This document shows, piece by piece, positions 1 through 6,959 of a stretch of 7,018 nucleotides of DNA (positions are counted from its first letter, which is position 1; each line of letters starts with the position of its first letter). Below the pieces are notes generated by a model. That model was not told the origin of the DNA and made no database searches. It saw nothing but the letters and a program-made list of their open reading frames with translations. Position numbers and translations under genes: made by a program. Location: NCBI GenBank assembly GCA_038222915.1, contig JBBRHH010000327.1, positions 1 through 7,018 of the forward strand, written 5' to 3'. The DNA comes from JBBRHH01 sp038222915. Its GTDB lineage: Bacteria; Planctomycetota; Phycisphaerae; Tepidisphaerales; Tepidisphaeraceae.

Positions 1-900
1 CTGGGCGCAAGGCTTGGCGTTCAGTGGTCGCTGCCGGCCGACATCACCACCGCGATCCTCTGGCACCACCATCCCGAGCGCGCCTTCGACGCCTCCGATC
101 CTCCCGCGCTGCGCCGCGGCCTGTACCTCGTGCAGATCGCCAACCAACTCGTCAAATACTGCTACACCTACAGCAGCGAAACCGAAATCGACTCAGTCAC
201 CGACGAAACACTCGAGTCGCTTGGCCTGCCAACGCCGTTGTCGGCCCTCTTGGATTCCAAGATCTGCACCGCCATCGGCCGGGCAATCTTCATCGCCGAA
301 GAAAACACCCGCCGCAAACCAGGCGCGCCGCGCCGGTTTATCCGCATGCGTTTCGGCGACGAGGCAGTGCGCCTTTCAAACAGCCTCGATACTTCATCAG
401 ACTCTCAGCGCATCGGCGCGGTCGAGGATGTGTTCGCTGAACTGCCCGTCGAAAAGATGGCGACATTCGTTCGTCGATCCGACGAAGACAAGCCGTTGCC
501 CCTGGCCACCCTCCGGTCGTTGCCGCGGATTCACGTAACCGCCCCAGCGACAAAAGGCGGTATCGAATATCTGGTCATGTCGATGGTGAACCATCAGGAC
601 GCGCTCGACATCCCAACACCAAAGCTTCGCCAGCCCGCACGGCTCCTGGTTCGCGCCCTGCTGCCCAATCTCCTTGCGGAGGCGGGCAATGTCGACATCG
701 TTCAGAGTCTCGATCATGGCCGCCTGCACATCGCGATTCGGAGCGACAGTCTCGCCTTCAGCCGATTCGGCGACGTCTCATCCGATGTCGCACGCAGCGC
801 GTTGGAAGTGGAACTCGCGAGTGTGTTGAACCTCGGCTGGTTTGAAAGCATTCACGTTACCCCCGACGGCACCGGCCTGCTCTTCAAATCCCACGTCTGA
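1..900 (+). CDS. HDOD-domain protein, C-terminal part (5' truncated)
   Basis: The reading frame is open from the first base of the window to a TGA at 898-900, giving 299 residues with no start in view, so the gene begins outside the window. Residues 1 to about 95 look like the C-terminal half of an HDOD domain: an LG..L...W.LP..I..AI stretch, then a WHHHPE motif at about residues 21-26, a YLVQIANQL helix at about 40-48, and a closing LESLGLP at about 70-76. HDOD proteins are HD-superfamily relatives that usually lack metal-dependent phosphohydrolase activity and act as signalling or regulatory scaffolds. The remaining roughly 200 residues match no domain I recognise. They look soluble, with no membrane segment, and end in an alternating pattern that could be a small alpha/beta domain. 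The gene faces the phosphate cluster and stops 5 nt before the end of the glycosyltransferase gene. HDOD family is fairly sure; the cellular role is unknown. Confidence 0.8.
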   Translation: MGARLGVQWSLPADITTAILWHHHPERAFDASDPPALRRGLYLVQIANQLVKYCYTYSSETEIDSVTDETLESLGLPTPLSALLDSKICTAIGRAIFIAEENTRRKPGAPRRFIRMRFGDEAVRLSNSLDTSSDSQRIGAVEDVFAELPVEKMATFVRRSDEDKPLPLATLRSLPRIHVTAPATKGGIEYLVMSMVNHQDALDIPTPKLRQPARLLVRALLPNLLAEAGNVDIVQSLDHGRLHIAIRSDSLAFSRFGDVSSDVARSALEVELASVLNLGWFESIHVTPDGTGLLFKSHV

Positions 901-905
901 TCTTA

Positions 906-1976
906 CTACGCCAGAAGCGTCGCGTAGCGCGGCAAAACAACATCCCACGCGTACCGCTCGCGCACTTCCCGCAGGCCCGCCTCGATCAACTTCGCGCGCA
1001 ACGGCAGATCCTTCCGCAATCGCTCAATCGCTACCGCAAGCGCCATCGGTGAATCCACCGGCACAAGCAATCCATTCTCCGAGTCACGCACCACGTCACG
1101 AATGCCCGCAACATCCGTCGCAACCACCGCCACGCCGGCCGCCATCGCTTCAATCAGCACCAGCCCAAACCCTTCGGCCTCCGACGGCAATACCAGCACA
1201 TCCATCTGCCGAAGGGCATCCGCCGGCCGTAACACCGCGCCATGCATCGTCACGTACTGACCGACCCCAAGCGTCTGTATCCGCTCCGCAATCTTTGGCC
1301 GATCCTTTCCCTCGCCAAAGATGTGCAAATGCGTCGGCCTCTGCACACAAGTCATTGCCTCAACCAGATCCCCCACCCGCTTCACCCGATCCAGCCGTCC
1401 AAGAAACCCCACCGCGAAATCTGCTCCGGCTTCGCGCCTGTGGTCCTCAAACTCCGCCGCATCCACCGCATTGGGAATCACGACGATCTTTTCCGGCTGC
1501 ACCCCCGCCCACTCGCGCGCCGCCGCCGCAACCGATTCCGACGGCACCACAATCTTCTTCGCCGATTCCTGTGCCACCGACTGCAGCTTCCAATGCCAGC
1601 GCGGCCGGCGCTGCGTCGTTTGAATCGATTGAAAGAATCGCACCTCCGGAAACTTCCCCGCCACCGCTGCCGCCATCACGTTGGCATGCACCAGAAAACT
1701 AAGAACCGTATTGAACCGCCCATCTCCAATCAGCCGGTTCAGGCGCGACATCGCGATCGGAAAATCAAACGTGCCCCGCGCCCCCAGCGCCGTCACGGTC
1801 ACGCCCGCGGCCTCAATCTGATCCGCCACCGGCCCCCGTTTTCCCAGACACGCGACCTCCACCTCCGCGATTCCCACCCGCGTCAGTCGTGTCGCCAGTT
1901 CGCGAACCACTGTCGGCGTTCCGCCGATCTCCAGATCCGTGATTAGTAGTAACAGTCGTTGTGGCACGACGGCCAA
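906..1976 (-). CDS. GT4-type glycosyltransferase (GT-B fold)
   Basis: This 356-residue protein would transfer a sugar from a nucleotide-sugar donor to an acceptor, probably at the cytoplasmic face of the membrane in glycolipid or polysaccharide synthesis; the substrate cannot be read from sequence. The N-terminal domain opens with a hydrophobic strand followed by the glycine loop IGGTPTVV (residues 17-24), as in acceptor-binding domains of this family. The C-terminal donor-binding domain has the family landmarks: IPNAVD (167-172), GRLDRVKR with R194 and K199, and the E-x7-E motif EGFGLVLIE with E268 and E276, followed by AMAAGVAVVATDVAG and NGLLV. The length is normal and I see no membrane helix. 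The start is TTG at 1976, with a weak GGA 6 nt upstream; a GTG three codons in (1967) is an alternative. It lies 45 nt after the PuuD-like gene on the same strand, so co-transcription is possible. Confidence 0.88.
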   Translation of the reverse strand: MAVVPQRLLLLITDLEIGGTPTVVRELATRLTRVGIAEVEVACLGKRGPVADQIEAAGVTVTALGARGTFDFPIAMSRLNRLIGDGRFNTVLSFLVHANVMAAAVAGKFPEVRFFQSIQTTQRRPRWHWKLQSVAQESAKKIVVPSESVAAAAREWAGVQPEKIVVIPNAVDAAEFEDHRREAGADFAVGFLGRLDRVKRVGDLVEAMTCVQRPTHLHIFGEGKDRPKIAERIQTLGVGQYVTMHGAVLRPADALRQMDVLVLPSEAEGFGLVLIEAMAAGVAVVATDVAGIRDVVRDSENGLLVPVDSPMALAVAIERLRKDLPLRAKLIEAGLREVRERYAWDVVLPRYATLLA

Positions 1977-2014
1977 ACTTAATCCAACTCGCCCCTATTG
2001 CAATCCATTATTTT

Positions 2015-2033
2015 CGGCGCGCTAATCGCGCCG
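2015..2033. repeat. GC-only inverted repeat (stem-loop) at the hydrolase stop codon
   Basis: CGGCGCG at 2015-2021 and CGCGCCG at 2027-2033 form a perfect 7-bp, all-GC inverted repeat around a 5-nt loop (2022-2026) that contains most of the stop codon of the PuuD-like gene. On the minus strand the stem is followed by GAAAATAATGG, not a run of T, so it is not a canonical intrinsic terminator. It could pause transcription, stabilise the upstream mRNA end or be chance in GC-rich DNA. It is the only clear hairpin between this gene and the glycosyltransferase. Confidence 0.4.
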
Positions 2034-2738
2034 CGCCTTCTCCACAAGCAATCGAAAAAGTTTCAGATGGTCCTCTTCATCCAGCAACCGCTCGGGGTGC
2101 CACTGAACTGCCAGCATCAGCGGCATCGAATCATCCTCAACCGCCTCAATCACGCCATCCGGCGCTGTGGCCACCACACGCAATCCCCGGCCCACGCGCG
2201 AAATTGCCTGCTTATGATAAGTGTTCGCCAACACCTCCCGCTTCCCAACCGCGCGCCCCAGCACCGAATTCTCTTCAACTCTTACAGGATGCCGCGGCGG
2301 CTCCTCGCCCAGCTTGCGATGCTCAATCGCATCCGCCCGCTCCACATCCGGCAAAAATTGGTCAAGACTCCCGCCCCGGTACACATTGAGCAACTGACAT
2401 CCCAGACAAATCGCCAGCGCCGGCATCCGTCGCTTCTCCACCTCGGCCAGCAGCGCCAGCTCAAAGTTCTGTCGCGCCGGATCGATCGGCGAAGCTTTGG
2501 GGTGATACGGCGCATCGCCGTACAACGCGGGGTCCAGATCATCGCCGCCGGTAAAGAGAATCCCGTCAAAAAGATCGACAAACTGCGGAATCAGCGAATG
2601 GTCGCTGCGGTACGGAATCGCCAGCGGCAATCCGCCCGCCTGCTCAATCGATGTCGTGTATCCCGCGTGAAGCTGATAGTAAGCCTCGCGCGGCTCGTGC
2701 GTGTCCATGGTGATGCCGATGACGGGTCGTCGCATCAT
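2022..2738 (-). CDS. PuuD-like class I glutamine amidotransferase family hydrolase (peptidase C26)
   Basis: This 238-residue protein belongs to the family of gamma-glutamyl-gamma-aminobutyrate hydrolase, which cleaves gamma-glutamyl amide bonds with a Cys-His-Glu triad in the cytosol. The start region RPVIGIT (4-10) is the usual first strand. GGDDLDP (64-70) is the family loop after the second strand. The nucleophile elbow AICLGCQLLNV places the catalytic cysteine at 111, and VQWHPE supplies H214 and E216, so the triad is intact. NTYHKQAI (172-179) is also typical. The start is one of two adjacent ATG codons at 2738 and 2735; no convincing Shine-Dalgarno precedes them, which suits translation by reinitiation from phoR, whose stop lies 16 nt upstream. 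A longer open frame reaching 2867 runs over phoR and has no family similarity. The family is clear. The substrate is not: polyamine catabolism (PuuD proper) is not supported by the neighbours, and other gamma-glutamyl compounds are equally possible. Confidence 0.87.
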   Translation of the reverse strand: MMRRPVIGITMDTHEPREAYYQLHAGYTTSIEQAGGLPLAIPYRSDHSLIPQFVDLFDGILFTGGDDLDPALYGDAPYHPKASPIDPARQNFELALLAEVEKRRMPALAICLGCQLLNVYRGGSLDQFLPDVERADAIEHRKLGEEPPRHPVRVEENSVLGRAVGKREVLANTYHKQAISRVGRGLRVVATAPDGVIEAVEDDSMPLMLAVQWHPERLLDEEDHLKLFRLLVEKARRD

Positions 2739-2754
2739 CGCTATGTACCATGAA

Positions 2755-4536
2755 TCAGTTGTGACTGACCAGCACCTGCTGGCCGGGGATCGGAACTTTG
2801 AACCGAAACGACGATCCCGAACCCGGCGTGCTCGATACTTCAATCGCCCCGCCATGCGCCTGTGCAATATGTTTCACGATCGACAGCCCAAGCCCGGTCC
2901 CGCCCATCTCGCGCGACCGCGATCGATCCACGCGATAAAACCGCTCAAAAATCCGCGGCAGATCTTCCTTCGGAATCCCGATACCATTGTCGCTCACTTC
3001 CACCGTGACATGTCCGTTCTCCGACCGCGCCGTCACCTGGATCGTCCCGCCCGTGGGCGTATATTTCACCGCGTTGTCGATCAGATTCGCCACCGCGCGC
3101 TCCAGGTAATCCGGATTGCCCACCACCGCCGGCAATCGATTAATCACTTGTATATTTAACGTCTGCGACTTCTTATCCACCGCCGTCGTCAGCAGATCCG
3201 CCGCCCGCCGCACCACCGCCCCCACATCCACCGGCATGCTCCGTGGCAGGCCGGGCAGGCTGTCCAGTTTCGACAATTCAAGCAGATCGTTCACCAGGTT
3301 GGTGAGCTGATCCACATGATTCTCAATCGTCGCTAGAAATTTCGGCCCATGCACCGGATCATGCATTGCCCCCTCGCGTAGCGTCTCCGCAAAGCCCTTG
3401 ATCGCCGTCAGCGGCGTCCGCAGTTCGTGCGAAACGTTGGCCACGAATTCCTTGCGCAGTTCCTGATACCGCATCGACTGCGTCGTATCGCGCGCCACGA
3501 TCACCACGCCCTGCGGTTTGGCGTGCGCGGGAAAAGTACAAATCGTCACTTCCAGATAATGCCCGTGCGACGGCCCGAGCTGAAACGTCTTGCTCTCACA
3601 GGTCGAAAGAACCTCGCTCGCCGCCCGCAATATCGGCTCGCTGCGCACCATCTCGCACAGTGCCCCGTTGTGCTCGACAATCGGAAAGTCCAACAGCGCC
3701 CCGGCCGCCGCGTTCACCAGCAACACCCGCTGCTGCGTATCCGTCGCGATCACACCCTCGCTCATGCTCGACAAGATCGCCAGCAACCGCGCCCTGTCGT
3801 TGTCGGTCTGTGCAATCAGTTGCCCCAGCGCATCCGCCATCGAATTCAGCGACCGCGCCAGTGTCCCCATCTCCCCCGGCTCGGGGCTCAAGATACGCCG
3901 CGACAACTGTCCATGCGCCAGCGCATCCGCCAGGTCCGTCAGCTCAACCAGCGGCGCAGTATGTTTCCTGGCAAAGTAGAAGCACAGCAGCCCGGCCGCC
4001 GCCATCGCCAGAAACACGCTGATTCCCATCGCACCGTACAGCAGGTTGATCCGATGGTTCATCTCGTCCAGCCGCACCGACAGCCGAACAAAATAAGTCC
4101 TTGGCCCCGCCTGCGCCCGTCGCGCAAAATAAAACAATGCCGTCTGAATCGTTGCACTGGTGCGAACGCTGCTCCCCTCCCCGCTCGTCGCCGCCGACAC
4201 CATCTCCGGCCGCTGCCGGTGATTGTCCATATGATCGGGATTCCCCTCGCTGTCCGCCTCCACCGTCCCGTCATCATCGATGATCGTGACCCGGCATCCC
4301 ACCTGACCCGCAATCCGATGCGCCTGCTCCGTCACCTTCCCCGTATCCCCCGACTCCAGCGACTCCGAAATCAAATCCTCCACCAGCCGCGCCTCGTTCC
4401 GCAGCGACGCTTCGGTGCGATCCAGATACGAAGCACGCAGCCACCGCGCGCCGCAAAACCCCACAACGCCCGTCGCCAGGCATATCAACAACAGATAAGG
4501 AAGAAACAGTCGCCGAAAGAACGTGCTTGAAAACAA
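2755..4536 (-). CDS. phoR: PhoR-type phosphate-sensing membrane histidine kinase
   Basis: This is the sensor kinase partner of the response regulator just upstream, 593 residues from the chosen start. In order it shows TM helix 1 (about 11-32), an extracytoplasmic sensor region (about 33-165), TM helix 2 (about 166-189), HAMP (190-242), a PAS domain (250-355) beginning near LLAILSSMSEGVIATD, a HisKA domain with FVANVSHELRTPLT and phosphoacceptor H370, and a HATPase domain. In the latter are the N box NLIDNAVKY (N488), DNGIG (516-520), the F box IFERFYRVD and GTGLGLSIVK (from 546). All catalytic motifs are present. In the known pathway it autophosphorylates and controls PhoB according to PstSCAB-PhoU state. 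The large periplasmic-type loop makes it longer than E. coli PhoR (431 residues), as in many other phyla. Start: TTG at 4536 has AAGGA 9 nt upstream and lies 19 nt after the phoB stop. A GTG at 4581 would add 15 polar residues and overlap phoB by 26 nt but has no ribosome binding site. Confidence 0.93.
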   Translation of the reverse strand: MFSSTFFRRLFLPYLLLICLATGVVGFCGARWLRASYLDRTEASLRNEARLVEDLISESLESGDTGKVTEQAHRIAGQVGCRVTIIDDDGTVEADSEGNPDHMDNHRQRPEMVSAATSGEGSSVRTSATIQTALFYFARRAQAGPRTYFVRLSVRLDEMNHRINLLYGAMGISVFLAMAAAGLLCFYFARKHTAPLVELTDLADALAHGQLSRRILSPEPGEMGTLARSLNSMADALGQLIAQTDNDRARLLAILSSMSEGVIATDTQQRVLLVNAAAGALLDFPIVEHNGALCEMVRSEPILRAASEVLSTCESKTFQLGPSHGHYLEVTICTFPAHAKPQGVVIVARDTTQSMRYQELRKEFVANVSHELRTPLTAIKGFAETLREGAMHDPVHGPKFLATIENHVDQLTNLVNDLLELSKLDSLPGLPRSMPVDVGAVVRRAADLLTTAVDKKSQTLNIQVINRLPAVVGNPDYLERAVANLIDNAVKYTPTGGTIQVTARSENGHVTVEVSDNGIGIPKEDLPRIFERFYRVDRSRSREMGGTGLGLSIVKHIAQAHGGAIEVSSTPGSGSSFRFKVPIPGQQVLVSHN

Positions 4537-4545
4537 GGTGAGATG

Positions 4546-4550
4546 TCCTT
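4546..4550 (-). promoter_or_regulatory. Ribosome binding site of phoR (decides TTG start)
   Basis: AAGGA on the minus strand lies 9 nt before a TTG codon at 4536-4534, directly ahead of the hydrophobic N-terminus of the kinase. The competing GTG at 4581 has no comparable purine-rich motif upstream. This favours TTG initiation, a weak start that could keep kinase levels below those of PhoB. Confidence 0.55.
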
Positions 4551-4555
4551 CGCGA

Positions 4556-5257
4556 TCATTGTCGCTCGTCGGCCGTGTCACGCAACTTGTAGCCGAATCC
4601 GCGTACCGTCTCGATCATATCCGAGCCCCGGCCCAGTTTTCGCCGAATCGCCGTCAAATGCACGTCGATCGTCCGATCGAAAACCGACGAATCGCGTCCA
4701 AGCGCTGTATCGATGATCTGATCCCGCGTCAGCACCCGCCCCGGCTGCGTCGCCAGGAACTGCAGGATGCGAAACTCGGTCGCCGTCAGGCTGATGACCT
4801 CCCCTTCATGCGTCACTTCGTGCCGCTCCACGTCAATCACCAGATCGCCACGACGGATCACCTGCTGCGGTTCCTGGTGCGCGGTCGTCCGGCGAAGCAG
4901 CGCCTTCACGCGCGCAACCAGCTCGCGCGGGCTGAATGGCTTCGGAACATAATCATCCGCCCCCATCTCCAGCCCGACAATTTTATCCGTCTCCGACGCC
5001 TTCGCCGTCAGCATGATCACCGGCAGACGGCTTGTCCGCGCGTCCGCCCGCAGCCGACGGCAGACTTCCAGTCCGTCCATCCCCGGCATCATCAGGTCCA
5101 GTACCACCAGGTCCGGCTTGTGACGCAGGGCAATATCCAGCCCGGTCCGGCCATCGCCGGCTCCGATCACGTCAAACCCTTCCTTCTCAAGGTTGTAACG
5201 AACCAACTCAATCAAATCCTTCTCGTCGTCAATGACGAGCATCGTGCCTTTGCTCAT
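4556..5257 (-). CDS. phoB: PhoB-type response regulator (OmpR/PhoB family)
   Basis: This 233-residue DNA-binding regulator is the likely phosphorylation target of the adjacent kinase and activator of phosphate-starvation genes. The receiver domain (about 4-125) has acidic pair D10-D11, phosphoacceptor D54 in LVVLDLMMPGMDG, T84 in VIMLTAK and K106 in DDYVPKPFSPRELVARVKALLRR, the last stretch being very close to E. coli PhoB. The C-terminal winged helix (about 133-228) has the LTATEFRILQFL strand-helix, a recognition helix ending DRTIDVHLTAIRRKLG and the wing ETVRGFGYKL. Length matches the family (E. coli 229). Its ATG overlaps the phoU stop codon in an ATGA tetranucleotide (5257-5254), with GGAG 8 nt upstream inside phoU, implying coupled translation. 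The assignment as PhoB rather than another OmpR-family member rests on both similarity and its place between phoU and phoR. Confidence 0.94.
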   Translation of the reverse strand: MSKGTMLVIDDEKDLIELVRYNLEKEGFDVIGAGDGRTGLDIALRHKPDLVVLDLMMPGMDGLEVCRRLRADARTSRLPVIMLTAKASETDKIVGLEMGADDYVPKPFSPRELVARVKALLRRTTAHQEPQQVIRRGDLVIDVERHEVTHEGEVISLTATEFRILQFLATQPGRVLTRDQIIDTALGRDSSVFDRTIDVHLTAIRRKLGRGSDMIETVRGFGYKLRDTADERQ

Positions 5258-5979
5258 AAGTTCGGCTCCAGACGGCTAGGGCCATTCGTTGACTCTCTGT
5301 CCTCACCATTCTGCGACAGCGGCTTCAAAACCTTCGCGTGTCGCACGTCCCGCCCCTGAATCCAATAGATTACTTCCTCGGCAATATTAGTCGCATGATC
5401 GCCAATCCGCTCCAGGTTCCGGGCAATCAGGATGAGCGATAATGCCCGTTGAATCGTCCCCGGGTCGGCCATCATGTACGTCAGCAGCGTCCGAAAAATC
5501 TGGTCCCGGAACGCATCCACCTTGTCCTCTTCATGCAACACCTTCTCCGCAAGTGGCACGCTCCGCTTGATCATCGCCGAGAGACTGTCACGCACCATCT
5601 TCTGCGCGATGTCGGCCATGATCGGCAGATCCACCAGCGGCTTCAACGGCGCGGCCTCCAGAACATAGTGCGCGTTCTGACAGATATTAATGGCCTGATC
5701 CGCAATCCGTTCCAGCTCGCCCCCGATGCGCGATGCCATGAACAGAAACCGTGCGTCAGCCGCAACAGGTTGCTGCAGGATCGTCAGCTTGACCGCCATG
5801 TCGTCCACCGCCACCTGCAGCGTGTTGACCTCCTGCTCCTTGACGAACACGTCGTTCATCATCCCTTCGTTGCGATGCACGAGGCCGGTCACCGCGAGTT
5901 CGATCATGGATTCCGCCATGGAACCCATCATCACCACCTTCTGCAGAAGCTCCTGAAGTTGTTCATCAAAGTAACGCAT
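5254..5979 (-). CDS. phoU: Phosphate signalling complex protein PhoU
   Basis: PhoU is a cytoplasmic, peripheral helical-bundle protein that links the PstSCAB transporter to PhoR and is needed to keep the Pho response off when phosphate is plentiful. The 241-residue product has the two tandem three-helix PhoU repeats, each with the metal-cluster motif: ELERIADQAINI (E90, D94) in the first and NLERIGDHATNIAEEVIYW (E190, D194) in the second. A tail of about 28 polar residues follows the last helix and looks disordered. I chose the ATG at 5979 because AAGGA lies 6 nt before it and because PhoU proteins normally begin only a few residues before the F...L..L helix. The ATG at 5985 directly abuts that AAGGA and would add only two residues. 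It follows pstB by 38 nt with no terminator, and its stop overlaps the start of phoB. Confidence 0.95.
   Translation of the reverse strand: MRYFDEQLQELLQKVVMMGSMAESMIELAVTGLVHRNEGMMNDVFVKEQEVNTLQVAVDDMAVKLTILQQPVAADARFLFMASRIGGELERIADQAINICQNAHYVLEAAPLKPLVDLPIMADIAQKMVRDSLSAMIKRSVPLAEKVLHEEDKVDAFRDQIFRTLLTYMMADPGTIQRALSLILIARNLERIGDHATNIAEEVIYWIQGRDVRHAKVLKPLSQNGEDRESTNGPSRLEPNL
5266..5269 (-). promoter_or_regulatory. Ribosome binding site of phoB inside phoU
   Basis: GGAG on the minus strand (within TGGAG, 5266-5270) lies 8 nt before the phoB ATG and inside the last codons of phoU. Together with the ATGA stop-start overlap it supports translational coupling of the two genes. Confidence 0.6.
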
Positions 5980-5985
5980 CGTCAT

Positions 5986-5990
5986 TCCTT
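5986..5990 (-). promoter_or_regulatory. Ribosome binding site of phoU (decides start)
   Basis: AAGGA on the minus strand directly abuts one ATG (5985) and is 6 nt from a second in-frame ATG (5979). Only the second has workable spacing, so it is the favoured phoU start. Confidence 0.6.
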
Positions 5991-6017
5991 AAGTTGGGGC
6001 GTTGCCTGGGTCATCCA

Positions 6018-6944
6018 TCACCCAAATCGGCCTGTCACGTACGCTTCGGTCTCCTTCAAATGCGGCGTGACAAACAGCGTATTCGTCGGCCCGTATTCAA
6101 TCAGCTTGCCCAGGTACATGAACGCGGTGTAATCGCTCACCCGAGCCGCCTGCTGCATGTTGTGCGTCACAATCACCACCGTGTACGCCCCGCGAAGCTG
6201 GTGGATCAGTTCCTCCACCTTCGCCGTTGCGATCGGGTCCAATGCCGAACAAGGCTCATCCATCAAAAGCACTTCCGGATCGGCCGCAATCGCCCGCGCG
6301 ATGCAAAGCCGCTGCTGCTGCCCACCCGACAAACCCAGCGCGCTCCCATGCAACCGATCCTTCACCTCGTCCCAAAGCGCCGCCCCCCGCAACGACTTCT
6401 CACACACGGACGAAAGCACGCCCCGATTCCGCTCGCCGGCGATCCGAAGCGCATAAACCACATTTTCAAAAATCGACATCGGAAACGGGTTCGACTTCTG
6501 AAACACCATGCCCAGCCGCTTTCGCAGCGCGATCACGTCGACGCTGCGGTCGTAAATCGCCTCCCCCTTGAATCGCATGTTGCCCTCAATGCGAACGCTG
6601 TCGACCAGATCATTGAGCCGATTCATGCTCCGCAGCAGCGTCGATTTCCCGCAGCCCGACGGACCAATCAGCGCCGTCACCTTCCCGGCCGCGATCTTCA
6701 TATTGATGCTGTGCAGCGCCTGTGTCTTTCCATAAAACAGCTTGAACTGTTCGACGGTCAGCACATGCTGCTCCCCCTCGACCTCCGCATGAATATCGGG
6801 AGCAGAGCCGCCTGGCGCTTCCACCGAGCCAACTTCATCTGCCCGTCCATGGCCATTCGCGCCGCCCGGCAAACTCGGCGTCACCGCCTTGTATACCGGC
6901 CGAATCGACGGCTGAACCGATGTCTTCTCGTCTGTGCTTACCAT
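6018..6944 (-). CDS. pstB: Phosphate ABC transporter ATP-binding protein PstB
   Basis: PstB is the ATPase that powers the PstSCAB high-affinity phosphate importer at the inner face of the cytoplasmic membrane. The 308-residue product carries Walker A GPSGCGKST (94-102), a Q loop at Q149 within FQKSNPFPMSIFENV, signature LSGGQQQR (205-212), Walker B VLLMDE (225-230) followed by the PstB-typical PCSALDP, and the switch histidine in VIVTHNMQQAAR (H261). It ends in the characteristic EAYVTGRFG. From about residue 60 it aligns with E. coli PstB (257 residues) nearly throughout. The first roughly 55 residues are an extra, low-complexity, Gly/Pro/acidic extension with no recognised domain. The ATG at 6944 is preceded by GGAGG at 9 nt, and there is no other Met before the core, so the extension appears genuine. 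It lies 15 nt after the pstA stop and 38 nt before phoU. Confidence 0.97.
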   Translation of the reverse strand: MVSTDEKTSVQPSIRPVYKAVTPSLPGGANGHGRADEVGSVEAPGGSAPDIHAEVEGEQHVLTVEQFKLFYGKTQALHSINMKIAAGKVTALIGPSGCGKSTLLRSMNRLNDLVDSVRIEGNMRFKGEAIYDRSVDVIALRKRLGMVFQKSNPFPMSIFENVVYALRIAGERNRGVLSSVCEKSLRGAALWDEVKDRLHGSALGLSGGQQQRLCIARAIAADPEVLLMDEPCSALDPIATAKVEELIHQLRGAYTVVIVTHNMQQAARVSDYTAFMYLGKLIEYGPTNTLFVTPHLKETEAYVTGRFG

Positions 6945-6953
6945 TTAAATCAA

Positions 6954-6958
6954 CCTCC
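6954..6958 (-). promoter_or_regulatory. Ribosome binding site of pstB
   Basis: A full GGAGG on the minus strand, 9 nt before the pstB ATG and just after the pstA stop, is the strongest Shine-Dalgarno in the window. It fixes the start of the unusually long PstB. Confidence 0.7.
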
Positions 6959-6959
6959 A

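Noticed and set aside
842..1702. Plus-strand open frame of 286 codons, very rich in Pro, Ser and Ala
   Set aside because: It lies antisense to the glycosyltransferase gene and reads as the composition-driven complement of it. It shows no domain, and the opposite strand has a full set of family motifs.
2739..2867. 43-residue N-terminal extension of the PuuD-like hydrolase
   Set aside because: The extra frame lies over the 3' end of phoR, is Arg-rich without family similarity, and the family's first strand begins at the ATG at 2738.
3427..4530. Plus-strand open frame of 367 codons across the phoR region
   Set aside because: It is rich in Arg, Gln, His and Pro with no recognisable fold, and is antisense to an unmistakable histidine kinase.
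4523..5359. Plus-strand open frame of 278 codons opposite phoB
   Set aside because: It is a shadow frame of the response regulator gene, with arginine-rich low-information sequence and no ribosome binding support.
6032..6038. CTGTCAC half-site resembling a Pho box (another at 5585-5591)
   Set aside because: Each is a single heptamer inside a coding sequence without the second repeat at 11-nt periodicity, and neither lies upstream of a promoter-like region.
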